Positions 9,643 to 24,152 of a DNA stretch of 64,000 nucleotides are shown here, piece after piece. Origin of the DNA: Panulirus ornatus (taxonomy: Eukaryota > Arthropoda > Malacostraca > Decapoda > Palinuridae); contig NC_092235.1 of the NCBI RefSeq assembly GCF_036320965.1, positions 4,185,262-4,249,261 of the forward strand. The letters are read 5' to 3'. Made by a program: the position numbers and the translations under genes. How positions within the stretch are numbered: the stretch's first letter is position 1; every line of letters starts with the position of its first letter. The notes under the pieces are model-generated. The model saw only the letters and a list, made by a program, of their open reading frames with translations, did not search any database and was not told the DNA's origin.

Positions 9643-11789
9643 AATTCCAAAGCTTTTTTCTTTTCTTCATGTTGCCACGTTGTTTAAAGTATTTAGTTGA
9701 GCTTGTTTGTTTTTCCTTGAAATTGCATGAAATATTTATTTTGGTGTAACTATCATTATTCCGTTAATAATTTTATCATTTCATGGATTTTCTGTTTTAT
9801 GCTTATACATATCTTCTTGTGTTTAATTACTTCATTCTGGTACCAGTTTTCACAACACATTATGTACTTCTGATTCTTATTATTTGGACTTCAGTTTATT
9901 CTTGCATTATGGCTTCACCAACAAAAATGGCTGTAATATTACTAATCTTGTAAATTGTTTCATTGTTTAACTTACTCTTTGCTATGAGATGTACATCTGC
10001 AGCTGCCTTTTTTTTTGTACCTTTCATCAAACCAATAATTTTCATATGTATTCCTCTCATTGCTATGGTTTACCCATACATCAACTGAATTAGTTTTGAA
10101 CTCATTTTGGCTTTTGTAGCCATTCCATTCATTCATGAGGACTTACAGAGAAAAGGAGGCATAAATAATAGAATGTGAAATGAAATGTAATGTTCAAGCA
10201 GAAATATAACTGCAATGTTTTTATTCTGAAATGTAAAGTTTAGATTTTTTCCAGATTTTACAAGTATTCTTTCATTATTGTATATTTCATATTAATTCAT
10301 TCATGCACTCCAATTTTTACATAAATATCAAATATTCATAAAGTTTTATCAACAAACACAAGATAGTTTTCAATATAGCAGACTGTAGAGAACAGGAACC
10401 AAGAAGTATCTGGTACTTCCATTAAATAAAGTTCCTTCATCCCTCCAGTTTTACCAAACAGCTTTCCTATCATGTGCAACATAATTGTCAAATAAGGATA
10501 GCCAGCACATCACTACATGACCAGACCCAAGTAAGGTATATCAAACTTCTTCATTCTGTGTTTCAAAATATAAAGCACAAGATGTGTAGTGATATAGTTT
10601 TTGGATGACATGTGCAAAAGTTATTGGCAGCCTTACCTTGTGCAGGTCAAGATTTACTGGTCAATGAAAATCAACAAAATCAAGATAAGACAAAATTCGA
10701 ATAAGAACTTAATAATTTCCATCAGTCATCCACCAATGTGTATGAAATTGATCTCCTCTCAGTTGTATTCATTTCCTTCACTGTAGCTGGGATATAAAAG
10801 CTCTGTTAATTATTTCTGTTCATTACGGCTAGGATGAAGATGTTAATAATTCTTGAATAAGACTCCTCAGCCCTTAGGCGAAATATCGAGCCAGGCCATC
10901 AATCACTTTCTTGATGAGGAAGGGGTTGAGGGAAGCGTTGAACCGGTCACATGTAACATAACAAATTCTGCATTTGTGCACTTAATGTCCAGCGTAGGTC
11001 GGTCAACACCACTAACTACCCACTACGGGAGTAGTGAGTGGTTGGCTTACTAGAGTCCATACCAGTGGGGCTAGACCCCAGATTCTGGGGTGGCGTGTGG
11101 TACCACCCCACACAAAAGGTACTTGTAACACCTTACATCTTCTCTAAGACAATATACGAGGCAGCTGATCAGACAGACAAGCGCCCCACAGTAGGGCCGG
11201 CTGGACGTACCAAGCTGGGTGGAGTTCTCCTGCTGTCATCACCTCTCACATGGTCGCACAATTGTGTCCAAACAACCTTCGTGAGATGTACCAGTGGTCC
11301 AGCAACACCAGAAATACCGGTCAACAACCACTTGTCTGTAAACACAAAAAGAGAAGAGTAAACACAGAAAATAAACACAAATGAAATTTAGGGGAGGAAA
11401 TGGGGGAATGCTTCACTAAGCTAAAGAGCTAAGCTAAGCCAAAGAAAAAAAAACGGTAAATAAGGGAAGGTCTCTTTTACCAGTTCTGACCTTAACTGCT
11501 CCCACTTATTAAGATCTATCAATATACATACGTTCAGTCCTGAGTAACATTTCAAAATATGTAACACATTCGTCTGTTTCATCTAGATGTAGAAATATGA
11601 ATATACACGTGAGTAATATATTATGTTTTGACATTTGTGTTACTCTTTCCGTTTTTGAAGTTTATTAAGATTTCTCTCAAGAAAAAATATGAAAAGATAA
11701 CATGTTTTACGTGTGTCCATTATACATGTACCAGGTAAGGTAAGACAGCACGGCCAACTGCGGCCCTAATCAATATACCACGGGAACGT
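9643..11789. other. No recognised gene
   Basis: AT-rich sequence to about 10800, then a more GC-balanced stretch (about 10860-11380) with short ORFs on both strands. No domain or RNA gene seen. The second part may be an eroded repeat edge. Confidence 0.5.
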
Positions 11790-11882
11790 ATCACAGTAAC
11801 CACTGGTCCGCGGAGGACCAATCACAGTAACCACTGGTCCGCAGAGGACCAATCACAGTAACCACTGGTCCGCGGAGGACCA
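11790..11882 (+). repeat. 31-bp tandem repeat, 3 copies
   Basis: Three near-identical units beginning ATCACAGTAACCACTGGTCC; the unit includes the palindrome TCCGCGGA (one copy has a G to A change in it). Confidence 0.95.
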
Positions 11883-12119
11883 ATCATGAATCACGAGCAG
11901 CAGCGGTCCACCAATAGGGAGTCGACGCACAGTAGCGCTGCCCAAGTGGCTACCGGGGAAACAATATGGAGGAGTGGCCGAGCCCGGACACTGGCTCATC
12001 TGGGTCTATTTTCTTCCTTGCTCTTCATAATCCTAAACACAATATCTTTTCATCGTAGGTAATTTATTACCTCATTAACATTTTGTGTATATTTCTAGTA
12101 GTGAACTGGTATTCCTAAT

Positions 12120-12577
12120 TTAATGCAGTTCTTGATAACTTTTGTCTATTTATGTTTTGATCTGAATTCCAGTTTGCCTACCAACATGTGAATGATAATG
12201 AGATTACTGACTGTATAAAAGCTGTATAAAATAAATCTATAGTTTTAGTGTTAATTTTAAGGTTGCTAAGATTCCTAACAAAATACATTCTAGAAATTAC
12301 GTTTTTGTACAGTGCCTCCATATTTCTATTGAAAGAAAAGTCATTATCAAGTAATTACATTCCTTCACAGATTCTACAAGTTCACCACTAACATATAAAT
12401 GTACCTGAGCCACTGGTAAGCTAATGTGATTTACAATCATTTGTTTTGTTTTCTGAACATTGAGTTCAAGGTCATTATCATTACATCATAACGTAAAATG
12501 TTCAACTTCCGGATACACGTCATCATCATTTGTACATTGACTTAGGAGAACGGCATCATCTGCATACATAACTTGGC
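12120..12577 (-). pseudogene. L2/CR1-like reverse transcriptase, C-terminal remnant
   Basis: On the minus strand, just after the minisatellite, the sequence reads as YADDAVLLSQ-like (the catalytic motif C of reverse transcriptase), then DLELNVQKTKQM, and later a thumb-like segment (SRMYFVRNLSNLKINTKTI, then IQSVISLSFTCW) typical of the L2/CR1 group. Frame changes and a stop just after the YADD region show that it is dead. It continues the fragment at 13701-14040, with the minisatellite between them. Confidence 0.6.
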
Positions 12578-13700
12578 AACATGACACCAACACTCACTAG
12601 TATACTGGCTGACCACACCATCCACCTCTGTGCTCCACCTGGCCAACATGACACCAACACTCACTAGTATACTGGCTGACCACACCATCCACCTCTGTGC
12701 TCCACCTGGCCAACATGACACCAACACTCACTAGTATACTGGCTGACCACACCATCCACCTCTGTGCTCCACCTGGCCAACATGACACCAACACTCACTA
12801 GTATACTGGCTGACCACACCATCCACCTCTGTGCTCCACCTGGCCAACATGACACCAACACTCACTAGTATACTGGCTGACCACACCATCCACCTCTGTG
12901 CTCCACCTGGCCAACATGACACCAGCACTAGTATACTGGCTGACCACACCATCCACCTCTGTGCTCCACCTGGCCAACAGGACACCAACACTCACTAGTA
13001 TACTGGCTGACCACACCATCCACCTCTGTGCTCCACCTGGCCAACATGACACCAACACTAGTATACTGGCTGACCACACCATCCACCTCTGTGCTCCACC
13101 TGGCCAACATGACACCAACACTAGTATACTGGCTGACCACACCATCCACCTCTGTGCTCCACCTGGCCAACATGACACCAACACTCACTAGTATACTGGC
13201 TGACCACATCATCCACCTATGTGCTCCACCTGGCCAACATGACACCAACACTCACTAGTGTACTGGCTGACCACACCATCCACCTCCGTGCTCCACCTGG
13301 CCAACATGACACCAACACTCACTAGTATACTGGCTGACCACACCATCCACCTCTGTGCTCCACCTGGCCAACATGACACCAACACTCACTAGTATACTGG
13401 CTGACCACACCATCCACCTCCGTGCTCCACCTGGCCAACATGACACCAACACTCACTAGTATACTGGCTGACCACACCATCCACCTCTGTGCTCCACCTG
13501 GCCAACATGACACCAACACTCACTAGTATACTGGCTGACCACACCATCCACCTCTGTGCTCCACCTGGCCAACATGACACCAACACTCACTAGTATACTG
13601 GCTGACCACACCATCCACCTCTGTGCTCCACCTGGCCAACATGACACCAACACTCACTAGTTTACTGGCTGACCACACCATCCTCCTCCAGGCTCCACTT
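12578..13700. repeat. 67-bp minisatellite, about 17 copies
   Basis: The unit starts AACATGACACCAACACTCAC and repeats at 67-bp spacing. Some units lack 4 bp (63 bp). Point differences are few. Units are open in several minus-strand frames, giving false ORFs. The array lies within an L2-like reverse transcriptase. Confidence 0.97.
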
Positions 13701-14040
13701 GTATTTGTTATCATGATATCCAATTTTTCATGTAAGAAATTGAACATATTGAGGCCTTCCTGTAAGGAAAACAGAGAGTTTAGTTAGAATTGACATTCAT
13801 GTTATTAAGTTTATGCATCATTATATGATGCTGAATGGTGTTGAAAGTACTAGAAAAATCTACAAAATGTTGTATATCGGTAATATTAGATCTGTTCATA
13901 TGATCGAGAACATAATCAATAAAGCACAGAGTTACATCCTCTACACCTCGATTTCTCGTATAAGCGAAATGAAAGCGATCGGTAAATTGTTGGACTTGTT
14001 GGTAAAGTTTGGTTTTCATAAACTTCTCAAAAAAATTCGT
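13701..14040 (-). pseudogene. L2/CR1-like reverse transcriptase, N-terminal remnant
   Basis: The minus strand encodes FAYTRNRGVEDVTLCFIDYV followed by HFVDFSSTFNTIQHHIMMHK. These match the fingers and motif A regions of L2/CR1-clade reverse transcriptases, where the aspartate of VDFSSAFN is catalytic. A further piece, MFNFLHEKLDIMITNT, fits the segment before motif B, and the 67-bp array starts right after it. The part of the domain that should carry motif B is missing, replaced by the array. On the other side it abuts an RTE fragment of opposite orientation at about 14066. Confidence 0.6.
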
Positions 14041-14065
14041 CAAAATCAAAATCAAAGAGAATATA

Positions 14066-14320
14066 TGTTTCAGAGGTGAAGGAAGCGAGAAGTGGGAGAC
14101 CAGATTGGAGGTGGAAAGAAGGAGTGAAAAAGATTTTGAGTGATCGAGGCATAAACATGCAGGAGGGTGAAAGGCGTGCAAGGAATAGAGTGAATCGGAA
14201 CGATGTAGTATACCGGGGTCGACGTGCTATCAATGGATTGAACCAGGGCATGTGAAGCGTCTGGGGTAAACCATGGAAAGTTTTGTGGGGCCTGTGAGAG
14301 CTGTAGTTTCGGTGAATTAT
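14066..14320 (+). pseudogene. RTE-like LINE, 3' end of ORF2 (copy R1)
   Basis: The last 60 or so residues of the RTE-like polymerase, with GRPDWRWKEGVKKIL, NMQEGERRARNRV and DVVYRGRRAINGL, ending near the GHVKRLG-like region. Opposite in orientation to the next copy, so the pair forms a palindrome across the (TA)n at 14621-14797. Confidence 0.75.
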
Positions 14321-14799
<479 letters not shown>

Positions 14800-16090
14800 C
14801 TTTGTCGCTGTCTCCCGCGCTTGCGAGGTAGCGCAAGGAAACAGACGAAAGAAATGGCCCAACCCACCCCCATACACATGTAGATACATACGTCCACACA
14901 CGCAAATATACATACCTACACAGCTTTCCATGGTTTACCCCAGACGCTTCACATGCCCTGATTCAATAAACTGACAGCACGTCAACCCCGGTATACCACA
15001 TCGATCCAATTCACTCTATTCCTTGCCCTCCTTTCACCCTCCTGCATGTTCAGGCTCAAATCAAACAAAATCTTTTTCACTCCATCTTTCCACCTCCAAT
15101 TTGGTCTCCCACTTCTCCTCGTTCCCTCCACCTCCGACACATATATCCTCTTGGTCAATCTTTCCTCACTCATTCTCTCCATGTGCCCAAACCATTTCAA
15201 AACACCCTCTTCTGCTCTCTCAACCACGCTCTTTTTATTTCCACACATCTCTCTTACCCTTACGTTACTTACTCGATTAAACCACCTCACACCACACATT
15301 GTCCTCAAACATCTCATTTCCAGCACATCCATCCTCCTGCGCACAACTCTATCCATAGCCCACGCCTCGCAACCATACAACATTGTTGGAACCACTATTC
15401 CTTCAAACATACCCATTTTTGCTTTCCGAGATAATGTTCTCGACTTCCACACATTATTCAAGGCTCCCAGGATTTTCGCCCCCTCCCCTACCCTATGATC
15501 CACTTCCGCTTCCATGGTTCCATCCGCTGCCAGATCCACTCCCAGATATCTAAAACACTTTACTTCCTCCAGTTTTTCTCCATTGAAACTTACCTCCCAA
15601 TTGACTTGACCCTCAACCCTACTGTACCTAATTACCTTGCTCTTATTCACATTTACTCTTAACTTTCTTCTCTCACACACTTTACCAAACTCAGTCACCA
15701 GCTTCTGCAGTTTCTCACATGAATCAGCCACCACGCTGTATCATCAGCGAACAACAACTGACTCACTTCCCAAGCTCTCTCATCCACAACAGACTTCATA
15801 CTTTCCCCTCTTTCCAAAACTCTTGCATTCACCTCCCTAACAACCACATACATAAACAAATTAACCATGGAGACATCACACACCCCTGCCGCAAACCTAC
15901 ATTCACTGAGAACCAATCACTTTCCTCTCTTCCTACACGTACACATGCCTTACATCCTCGATAAAAACTTTTCACTGCTTCTAACAACTTGCCTCCCACA
16001 CCATATATTCTTAACACCTTCCACAGAGGATCTCTATCAACTCTATCATATGCCTTCTCCAGATCCATAAATGCTACATACAAATCCATA
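14800..16090 (-). mobile_element. RTE-like non-LTR retrotransposon, 5'-truncated (copy R2)
   Basis: Minus-strand element. The 3' UTR is 14800-14981 and the polymerase remnant 14982-16070. Visible parts, N to [16 protein letters not shown] (motif A), [10 protein letters not shown] (motif B), LLFADDTA (motif C), NKSKVIRYSR, then the connection region with YGCEAWAMD and the WFGHMERMSEERLTKRIY tail. A 1-nt loss just after FADD and a stop near motif B break it into three frames. The 5' end stops at the codons for MDLYVAFMD against a TA tract, at the same point as copy R5. Confidence 0.85.
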
Positions 16091-16091
16091 T

Positions 16092-16094
16092 ATC

Positions 16095-16165
<71 letters not shown>
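16092..16165. repeat. (TA)n tract
   Basis: About 70 bp of TA at the truncated 5' side of RTE copy R2. Confidence 0.95.
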
Positions 16166-16169
<4 letters not shown>

Positions 16170-16390
16170 CCCTGGGGATAGGGGAGAAAGAATACTTCCC
16201 ACGTATTCCCTGCGTGTCGTAGAAGGTGAGGGGAGGGAGCGGGGGCTGGAAATCCTCCCCTCTCATTATTTCTTCTTTAATTTTCCAAAAGAAGGAACAG
16301 AGAAGGGGGCCAGGTGAGAATATTCCCTCAGGGGCCCAGTTCTCTGTTCTTGGCTCAAACTCGCTAACGCGGGAAATGGCGAATAGTGTA
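16166..16390 (-). repeat. Interspersed repeat family B
   Basis: About 225 bp. It runs from CCCTGGGGATAGGGGAGAAA to CGCTAACGCGGGAAATGGCG. The same family lies in opposite orientation at 21523-21751 and 26285-26532. No ORF. It could be a SINE-like or LINE-UTR-derived element. Confidence 0.75.
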
Positions 16391-16396
16391 AAAGAA

Positions 16397-17425
<1,029 letters not shown>

Positions 17426-17434
17426 TTTTTTTTT

Positions 17435-18325
17435 TATACTTTGTCGCTGTCTCCCGCGTTTGCGAGGTAGCGCAAGGAAACAGACGAAAGAAATGGCCCA
17501 ACCCCCCCCCCCATACACATGTACATACGTCCACACACGCAAATATACATACCTACACAGCTTTCCATGGTTTACCCCAGACGCTTCACATGCCTTGATT
17601 CAATCCACTGACAGCACGTCAACCCCTGTATACCACATCGCTCCAATTCACTCTATTCCTTGCCCTCCTTTCACCCTCCTGCATGTTCAGGCCCCGATCA
17701 CACAAAATCTTTTTCACTCCATCTTTCCACCTCCAATTTGGTCTCCCTCTTCTCCTCGTTCCCTCCACCTCCGACACATATATCCTCTTGGTCAATCTTT
17801 CCTCACTCATTCTCTCCATGTGCCCAAACCATTTCAAAACACCCTCTTCTGCTCTCTCAACCACGCTCTTTTTATTTCCACACATCTCTCTTACCCTTAC
17901 GTTACTTACTCGATCAAACCACCTCACACCACACATTGTCCTCAAACATCTCATTTCCAGCACATCCATCCTCCTGCGCACAACTCTATCCATAGCCCAC
18001 GCCTCGCAACCATACAACATTGTTGGAACCACTATTCCTTCAAACATACCCATTTTTGCTTTCCGAGATAATGTTCTCGACTTCCACACATTTTTCAAGG
18101 CTCCCAAAATTTTCGCCCCCTCCCCCACCCTATGATCCACTTCCGCTTCCATGGTTCCATCCGCTGACAGATCCACTCCCAGATATCTAAAACACTTCAC
18201 TTCCTCCAGTTTTTCTCCATTCAAACTCACCTCCCAATTGACTTGACCCTCACCCCTACTGTACCAAATAACCTTGCTCTTATTCACATTTACTCTTAAC
18301 TTTCTTCTTCCACACACTTTTTTTT
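17435..18325 (-). mobile_element. RTE-like fragment, tandem unit 2 (copy R4)
   Basis: It repeats unit 1 at a spacing of 894-896 bp and is open at 17619-18317 over the same 232 residues. It ends at the same base as unit 1, followed by about 13 T. Confidence 0.85.
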
Positions 18326-18330
18326 TTTTT

Positions 18331-19765
<1,435 letters not shown>

Positions 19766-19769
19766 TTTG

Positions 19770-20204
19770 CTTTGTCGCTGTCACCCGCGTTTGCGAGGTA
19801 GCGCAAGGAAACAGACGAAGGAAATGACCCAACCCACCCCCATACACATGTATATACATACACGTCCACACACGCAAATATACATACCTATACATCTCAA
19901 TGTACACATATATATACACACACACACACATACATATATATCCATGCACACAATTCACACTGTCTGCCTTTATTCATTCCCATCGCCACCTCGCCACACA
20001 TGGAATACCATCCCCCTCCCCCCTCATGTGTGCGAGGTAGCGCTAGGAAAAGACAACAAAGGCCCCATTCGTTCACACTCAGTCTCTAGCTGTCATGCAA
20101 TAATGCCCGAAACCACAGCTCCCTTTCCACATCCAGGCCCAACACAACTTTCCATGGTTTACCCCAGACGCTTCACATGCCCTGATTCAATCCACTGACA
20201 GCAG
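19770..20204 (-). repeat. RTE 3' UTR of copy R6, extended version
   Basis: Begins with the family's TTTGCGAGGTAGCGCAAGGA block, then CA- and ATAC-rich sequence, a second TGTGCGAGGTAGCGC block near 20030, and TTTCCATGGTTTACCCCAGA before the stop region. It is longer than the UTR of R3-R5. A related layout on the other strand is at 14350-14620. Confidence 0.7.
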
Positions 20205-21482
20205 TCAACCCCGGTATACCACATCGATCCAATTCACTCTATTCCTTGCCCGCCTTTCACCCTCCTGCATGTTCAGGCCCCGATCACTCAAAATCTTTTT
20301 CACTCCATCTTTCCACCTCCAGTTTGGTCTCCCACTTCTCCTCGTTCCCTCCACCTCCGACACATATATCCTCTTGATCAATCTTTCCTCACTCATTCTC
20401 TCCATGTGCCCAAACCATTTAAAAACACTCTCTTCTGCTCTCTCAACCACGCTCTTTTTATTTCCACACATCTCTCTTACCCTTACATTACTTACTCGAT
20501 CAAACCACCTCACACCACACATTGTCCTCAAACATCTCATTTCCAGCACATCCATCCTCCTGCGCACAACTCTATCCATAGCCCACGCCTCGCAACCATA
20601 CAACATTGTTGGAACCACTATTCCTACAAACATACCCATTTTTGCTTTCCGAGATAATGTTCTCGACTTCCACACATTCTTCAAGGCTCCCAAAATTTTT
20701 GGCCCCTCCCCCACCCTATGATTCACTTCCGCTTCCATGGTTCCATCCGCTGCCAAATCCACTCCCAGATATCTAAGACACTTTACTTCCTCCAGTTTTT
20801 CTCCATTCAAACTTACCTCCCAATTGACTTGACCCTCAACCCTACTGTACCTAATAACCTTGCTCTTATTCACATTTACTCTTAACTTTCTTCTTTCACA
20901 CACTTTACCAAACTCAGTCACCAGCTTCTGCAGTTTCTCACATGAACCAGCCACCAGCGCTGTATCATCAGCGAACAACAACTGACTCACTTCCCAAGCT
21001 CTTTCATCCACAACAGACTTCATACTTGCCCCTCTTTCCAAAACTCTTGCATTCACCTCCCTAACAACCCCATCCATAAACAAATTAAACAACCATGGAG
21101 ACATCACACAACCCTGCCGCAAACCTACATTCACTGAGAATCAATCATTTTCCTCTCTTCCTACACGTACACATGCCTTACATCCTCGATAAAAACTTTT
21201 CACTGCTTCTAACAACTTGCCTCCCACACCCTATATTCTTAATACCTTCCACAGAGTATCTCTATCAAGTCTATCATATGCCTTCTCGAGATCCATAAAT
21301 GCTACATAAAAATCCATTTTCTTTTCTAAGTATTTCTCACATACATTCTTCAAAGCAAACACCTGATCCACACATCCTCTACCACTTCTGAAACCACACT
21401 GCTCTTCCCCAATCTGATGCTTTGTACATGCCTTCACCCTCTCAATCAATACCCTCCCATATAATTTACCAGAAATACTCAA
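20205..21482 (-). pseudogene. RTE-like LINE polymerase (copy R6)
   Basis: Two joined open pieces, 20205-21134 and 21231-21482, extend further 5' than the other minus-strand copies. Extra parts are SGKLYGRVLIERVKAC, IGEEQCGFRSGRGCVDQ and the FALKNVCEKYLEK lead-in to motif A. Motifs A, B and FADD follow. A TGG to TGA change in the phrase SDWFSVNVG breaks the frame. The left half (3' end) is intact up to DVVYRG. The 5' end breaks near 21482, before repeat family B. Confidence 0.85.
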
Positions 21483-21522
21483 CGAACTTATAACTCTGTA
21501 AATATATGTATATTTTTTTTTT

Positions 21523-21751
21523 CAAACTATTTGCCATTTCCCGCGTTAGCGAGGTAGCGTTAAGAACAGAGGACTGGGCCTTTGGGGGAATATCCTCACC
21601 TAATCCCCTTCTCTTTTCCTTCTTTTGGAAAATTAGAAAAAAAAAACGATAGGGGACGATTTTCTAGCCTCCCGCTCCCTCCCCTTTTAGTTGCCTTCTA
21701 TGACACGCAGGGAATACGTGGGAAGTATTGTTTCTCCCCTATCCCCAGGGA
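21523..21751 (+). repeat. Interspersed repeat family B
   Basis: Forward copy, from CATTTCCCGCGTTAGCGAGG to CCCCTATCCCCAGGGATA; no ORF. It ends where the gypsy remnant begins. Confidence 0.75.
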
Positions 21752-23738
21752 TAACATGTGATTTTATAAGCCATAATTTTTCTAGGGTACTTGTAAAAGA
21801 GGGAGTGATCAGACCATACCCAGAGCGCCTTCATTCAATGTTAAATCTTTCACTCCCCAAGGATACAGCTTCCTTACAGAGATCAATGGGGATGCTTGCA
21901 CATTACTCCCGTTAGATACTTAATTTTTCTGAAAAGATCCATCCTCTCTTGCATGCTGATGGATTTACTCTGTCTACTGATGCAGAACTAACTTTTGAGA
22001 ACTTAAAGATATTGCGGATTCGGTGGTAAAACCTATTGACCCTACGTCTCCTTTCACTATGGACACCGATGCTTCAGGCCATGCTATAACTGCTACACTA
22101 TCTCAGAATGGTCGTCCAGTAGCATTCTTCTCTCACACTCTTTCTAATAGTGAACAGAAACATTCCCCTGAAGAGAAAGAAGCATATGCCTTAGTAAAAG
22201 CCCTTAGAAAGTGGAAACACTATCTTGTTGGACATCACTTTAAGCTTATTACAGATCAGCTCGGTGTGGAGTTCATGTTCGACCCTAAATCTGCTAGCAA
22301 AATCAAAAACCATATTGTGTGCTGCCCAGGTAAAGAAGATACTCCTGCTGATGCACTCTCACATGTGTGTGGTGCTACTACTACAGATAAACTCAGGGAA
22401 CTACATGAAAACCTTTGCCACCCCGGAGTGTTTTGAATGGTGCCTTTGTCCGTGGTTGAAATCTGCCCTATTCTATCGATGATGATAAAAGAATCACTGC
22501 CTCGTCAAATATGCTCTGAACTCAAACTTCAGTTCTACAAATCGGACTCTGGCCTACTGATTAAGGCAACCCAGCTGTACAAAAGGCTGAACTTGGATTT
22601 TAAAGGCCCACTTCCATCACAATCAAGAAACACTGTCCTTGATGAATTCTCACGGTTTCCAATTGTCTTCCCTAGCCCTAACATGACTACCAGAACTGTT
22701 ATCAGATGTTTGATACAGATGTTTGCCATGTGTGTTATGCCAGCAAATATCCACTCTGACAAAGGTGTGCCTTCATGTCAGGAGAGCTAAAGGATTTTGC
22801 ATAATAGAAATGGGTAGCTACCAGTCGTACTACTCCCTACAACCCTAGGGGTAATGACAGGTCAAAAGGTATATTGGAATTATATGGAAGATCATAATGC
22901 TGGCTCTCAGAACAGAGAACCTTGATGTATCTCAGTGGGAAACAGTTCTCCCAGATGCACTCCATTCTATCTGATCATTGTTGTGCACTTCTACTAACTG
23001 TACACCGCACTAGCATTTCTTTCAGCATTCTAGGAGGTCCACATCAGGCTGAATATTACCTACAAGGCTCATTCATAAAAGCCCGGCCCCCTTAAAGACA
23101 GCAAACGTGGGATAGCAAGAACAATCCCTGGTGGGTGAGGTTGAAATATTGGAAGCCAATCTTGAGTATGCCTATGTCAAGCTTCCAGATGGCAGAGTAA
23201 CTACCATTTCATTATGTCAAGCTTCCAGATGGCAGAGTAACTACCATTTCATTATGTCAAGCTTCCAGATGGCAGAGTAACTACCATTTCATTATGTCAA
23301 GCTTCCAGATGGCAGAGTAACTACCATTTCATTATGTCAAGCTTCCAGATGGCAGAGTAACTACCATTTCATTATGTCAAGCTTCCAGATGGCAGAGTAA
23401 CTACCATTTCATTATGTCAAGCTTCCAGATGGCAGAGTAACTACCATTTCATTATGTCAAGCTTCCAGATGGCAGAGTAACTACCATTTCATTATGTCAA
23501 GCTTCCAGATGGCAGAGTAACTACCATTTCATTAAGGCATCATGCATCTTTGACTGGTGACAGAAGTGACAGTGTGTATACTAATCCCTCTGAGTCTCAG
23601 CCACTGAACAATCAAGAAATATCAGATATTGGTGACAACCTGGAGCCTCCATGTCAAGAAAGCACCACTCAGAAACATCCTACTATGTCTGATCAAATGT
23701 CTTCACCAGTGCAAGTTTATAGATCTGAGAGAGCATGA
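21752..23738 (+). pseudogene. Ty3/gypsy pol remnant (RNase H to integrase C-terminus)
   Basis: The frame is broken in several places. In order: a connection segment GVIRPYPERLHSM ... RSMGMLAHYSR (21770-21915); RNase H-like (22023-22436) with TMDTDASGHAI, VAFFSHTLS, SPEEKEAYALV and TPADALSHV; then an integrase core-like piece (22590-22790) with LDFKGPL (first catalytic Asp), DEFSRFPIVFP and NIHSDKGV (second Asp). The C-terminal reading YAYVKLPDGRVTTISL leads into a 40-bp tandem array, after which the same frame continues (RHHASLTGDRSDSVY to RSERA). The reverse transcriptase itself and LTRs are not seen. Confidence 0.8.
23174..23534 (+). repeat. Perfect 40-bp tandem array, 9 copies
   Basis: The unit begins TGTCAAGCTTCCAGATGGCA and repeats nine times at exactly 40 bp with no difference that I can see. 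It lies in the C-terminal coding region of the gypsy remnant: the first unit is the coding sequence for YVKLPDGRVTTIS. Confidence 0.98.
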
Positions 23739-23924
23739 CATGCCCCTAAACATCTCTAAGATTATTCCTTGTGAACTTTGTTACAGGTGGGAAAGAATGT
23801 GGTAATATGTGAAACTGTAAACTGTTATGACTTTACATTTGAAATCACTCAGTAATTGTTTACGTCAAGAGCCCCTGTCATTCGCCAACTCAAACAACCT
23901 GAGTATCTTGTAAACACAGGTTGG

Positions 23925-23959
<35 letters not shown>

Positions 23960-23962
23960 TAT

Positions 23963-24017
<55 letters not shown>
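23925..24017. repeat. (TA)n tract
   Basis: About 90 bp of TA with two TACATA interruptions. Confidence 0.95.
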
Positions 24018-24019
<2 letters not shown>

Positions 24020-24135
24020 AAGCAGTTAGTTGATAGAAACGAATAAACGTAGCTAGGACGCCATTTAGCAAACATGCGATTGTCCAAGACAGACAACTAG
24101 TGTATCATAGACTTATTATGTGGACAAGAAGGCGA
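24018..24135 (-). repeat. Interspersed repeat family C (minus copy)
   Basis: It matches 35217-35335 in reverse complement, including CTTGGACAATC and TGGCGTCCTAGCTACGT. A frame reads SVLDN-MF-WRPSYV on both copies. It may be the 3' end of an unclassified retroelement, possibly Penelope-like. Confidence 0.6.
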
Positions 24136-24152
24136 ATTGTTTGCAAAACCAA

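Noticed and set aside
12578..13700. CRISPR-like array (regular repeats)
   Set aside because: There are no unique spacers between repeats; the whole 67-bp unit is repeated, and the genome is eukaryotic.
12542..13747. Many overlapping 65-128-aa minus-strand ORFs
   Set aside because: They are repeats of one 67-bp unit read in successive frames; not genes.
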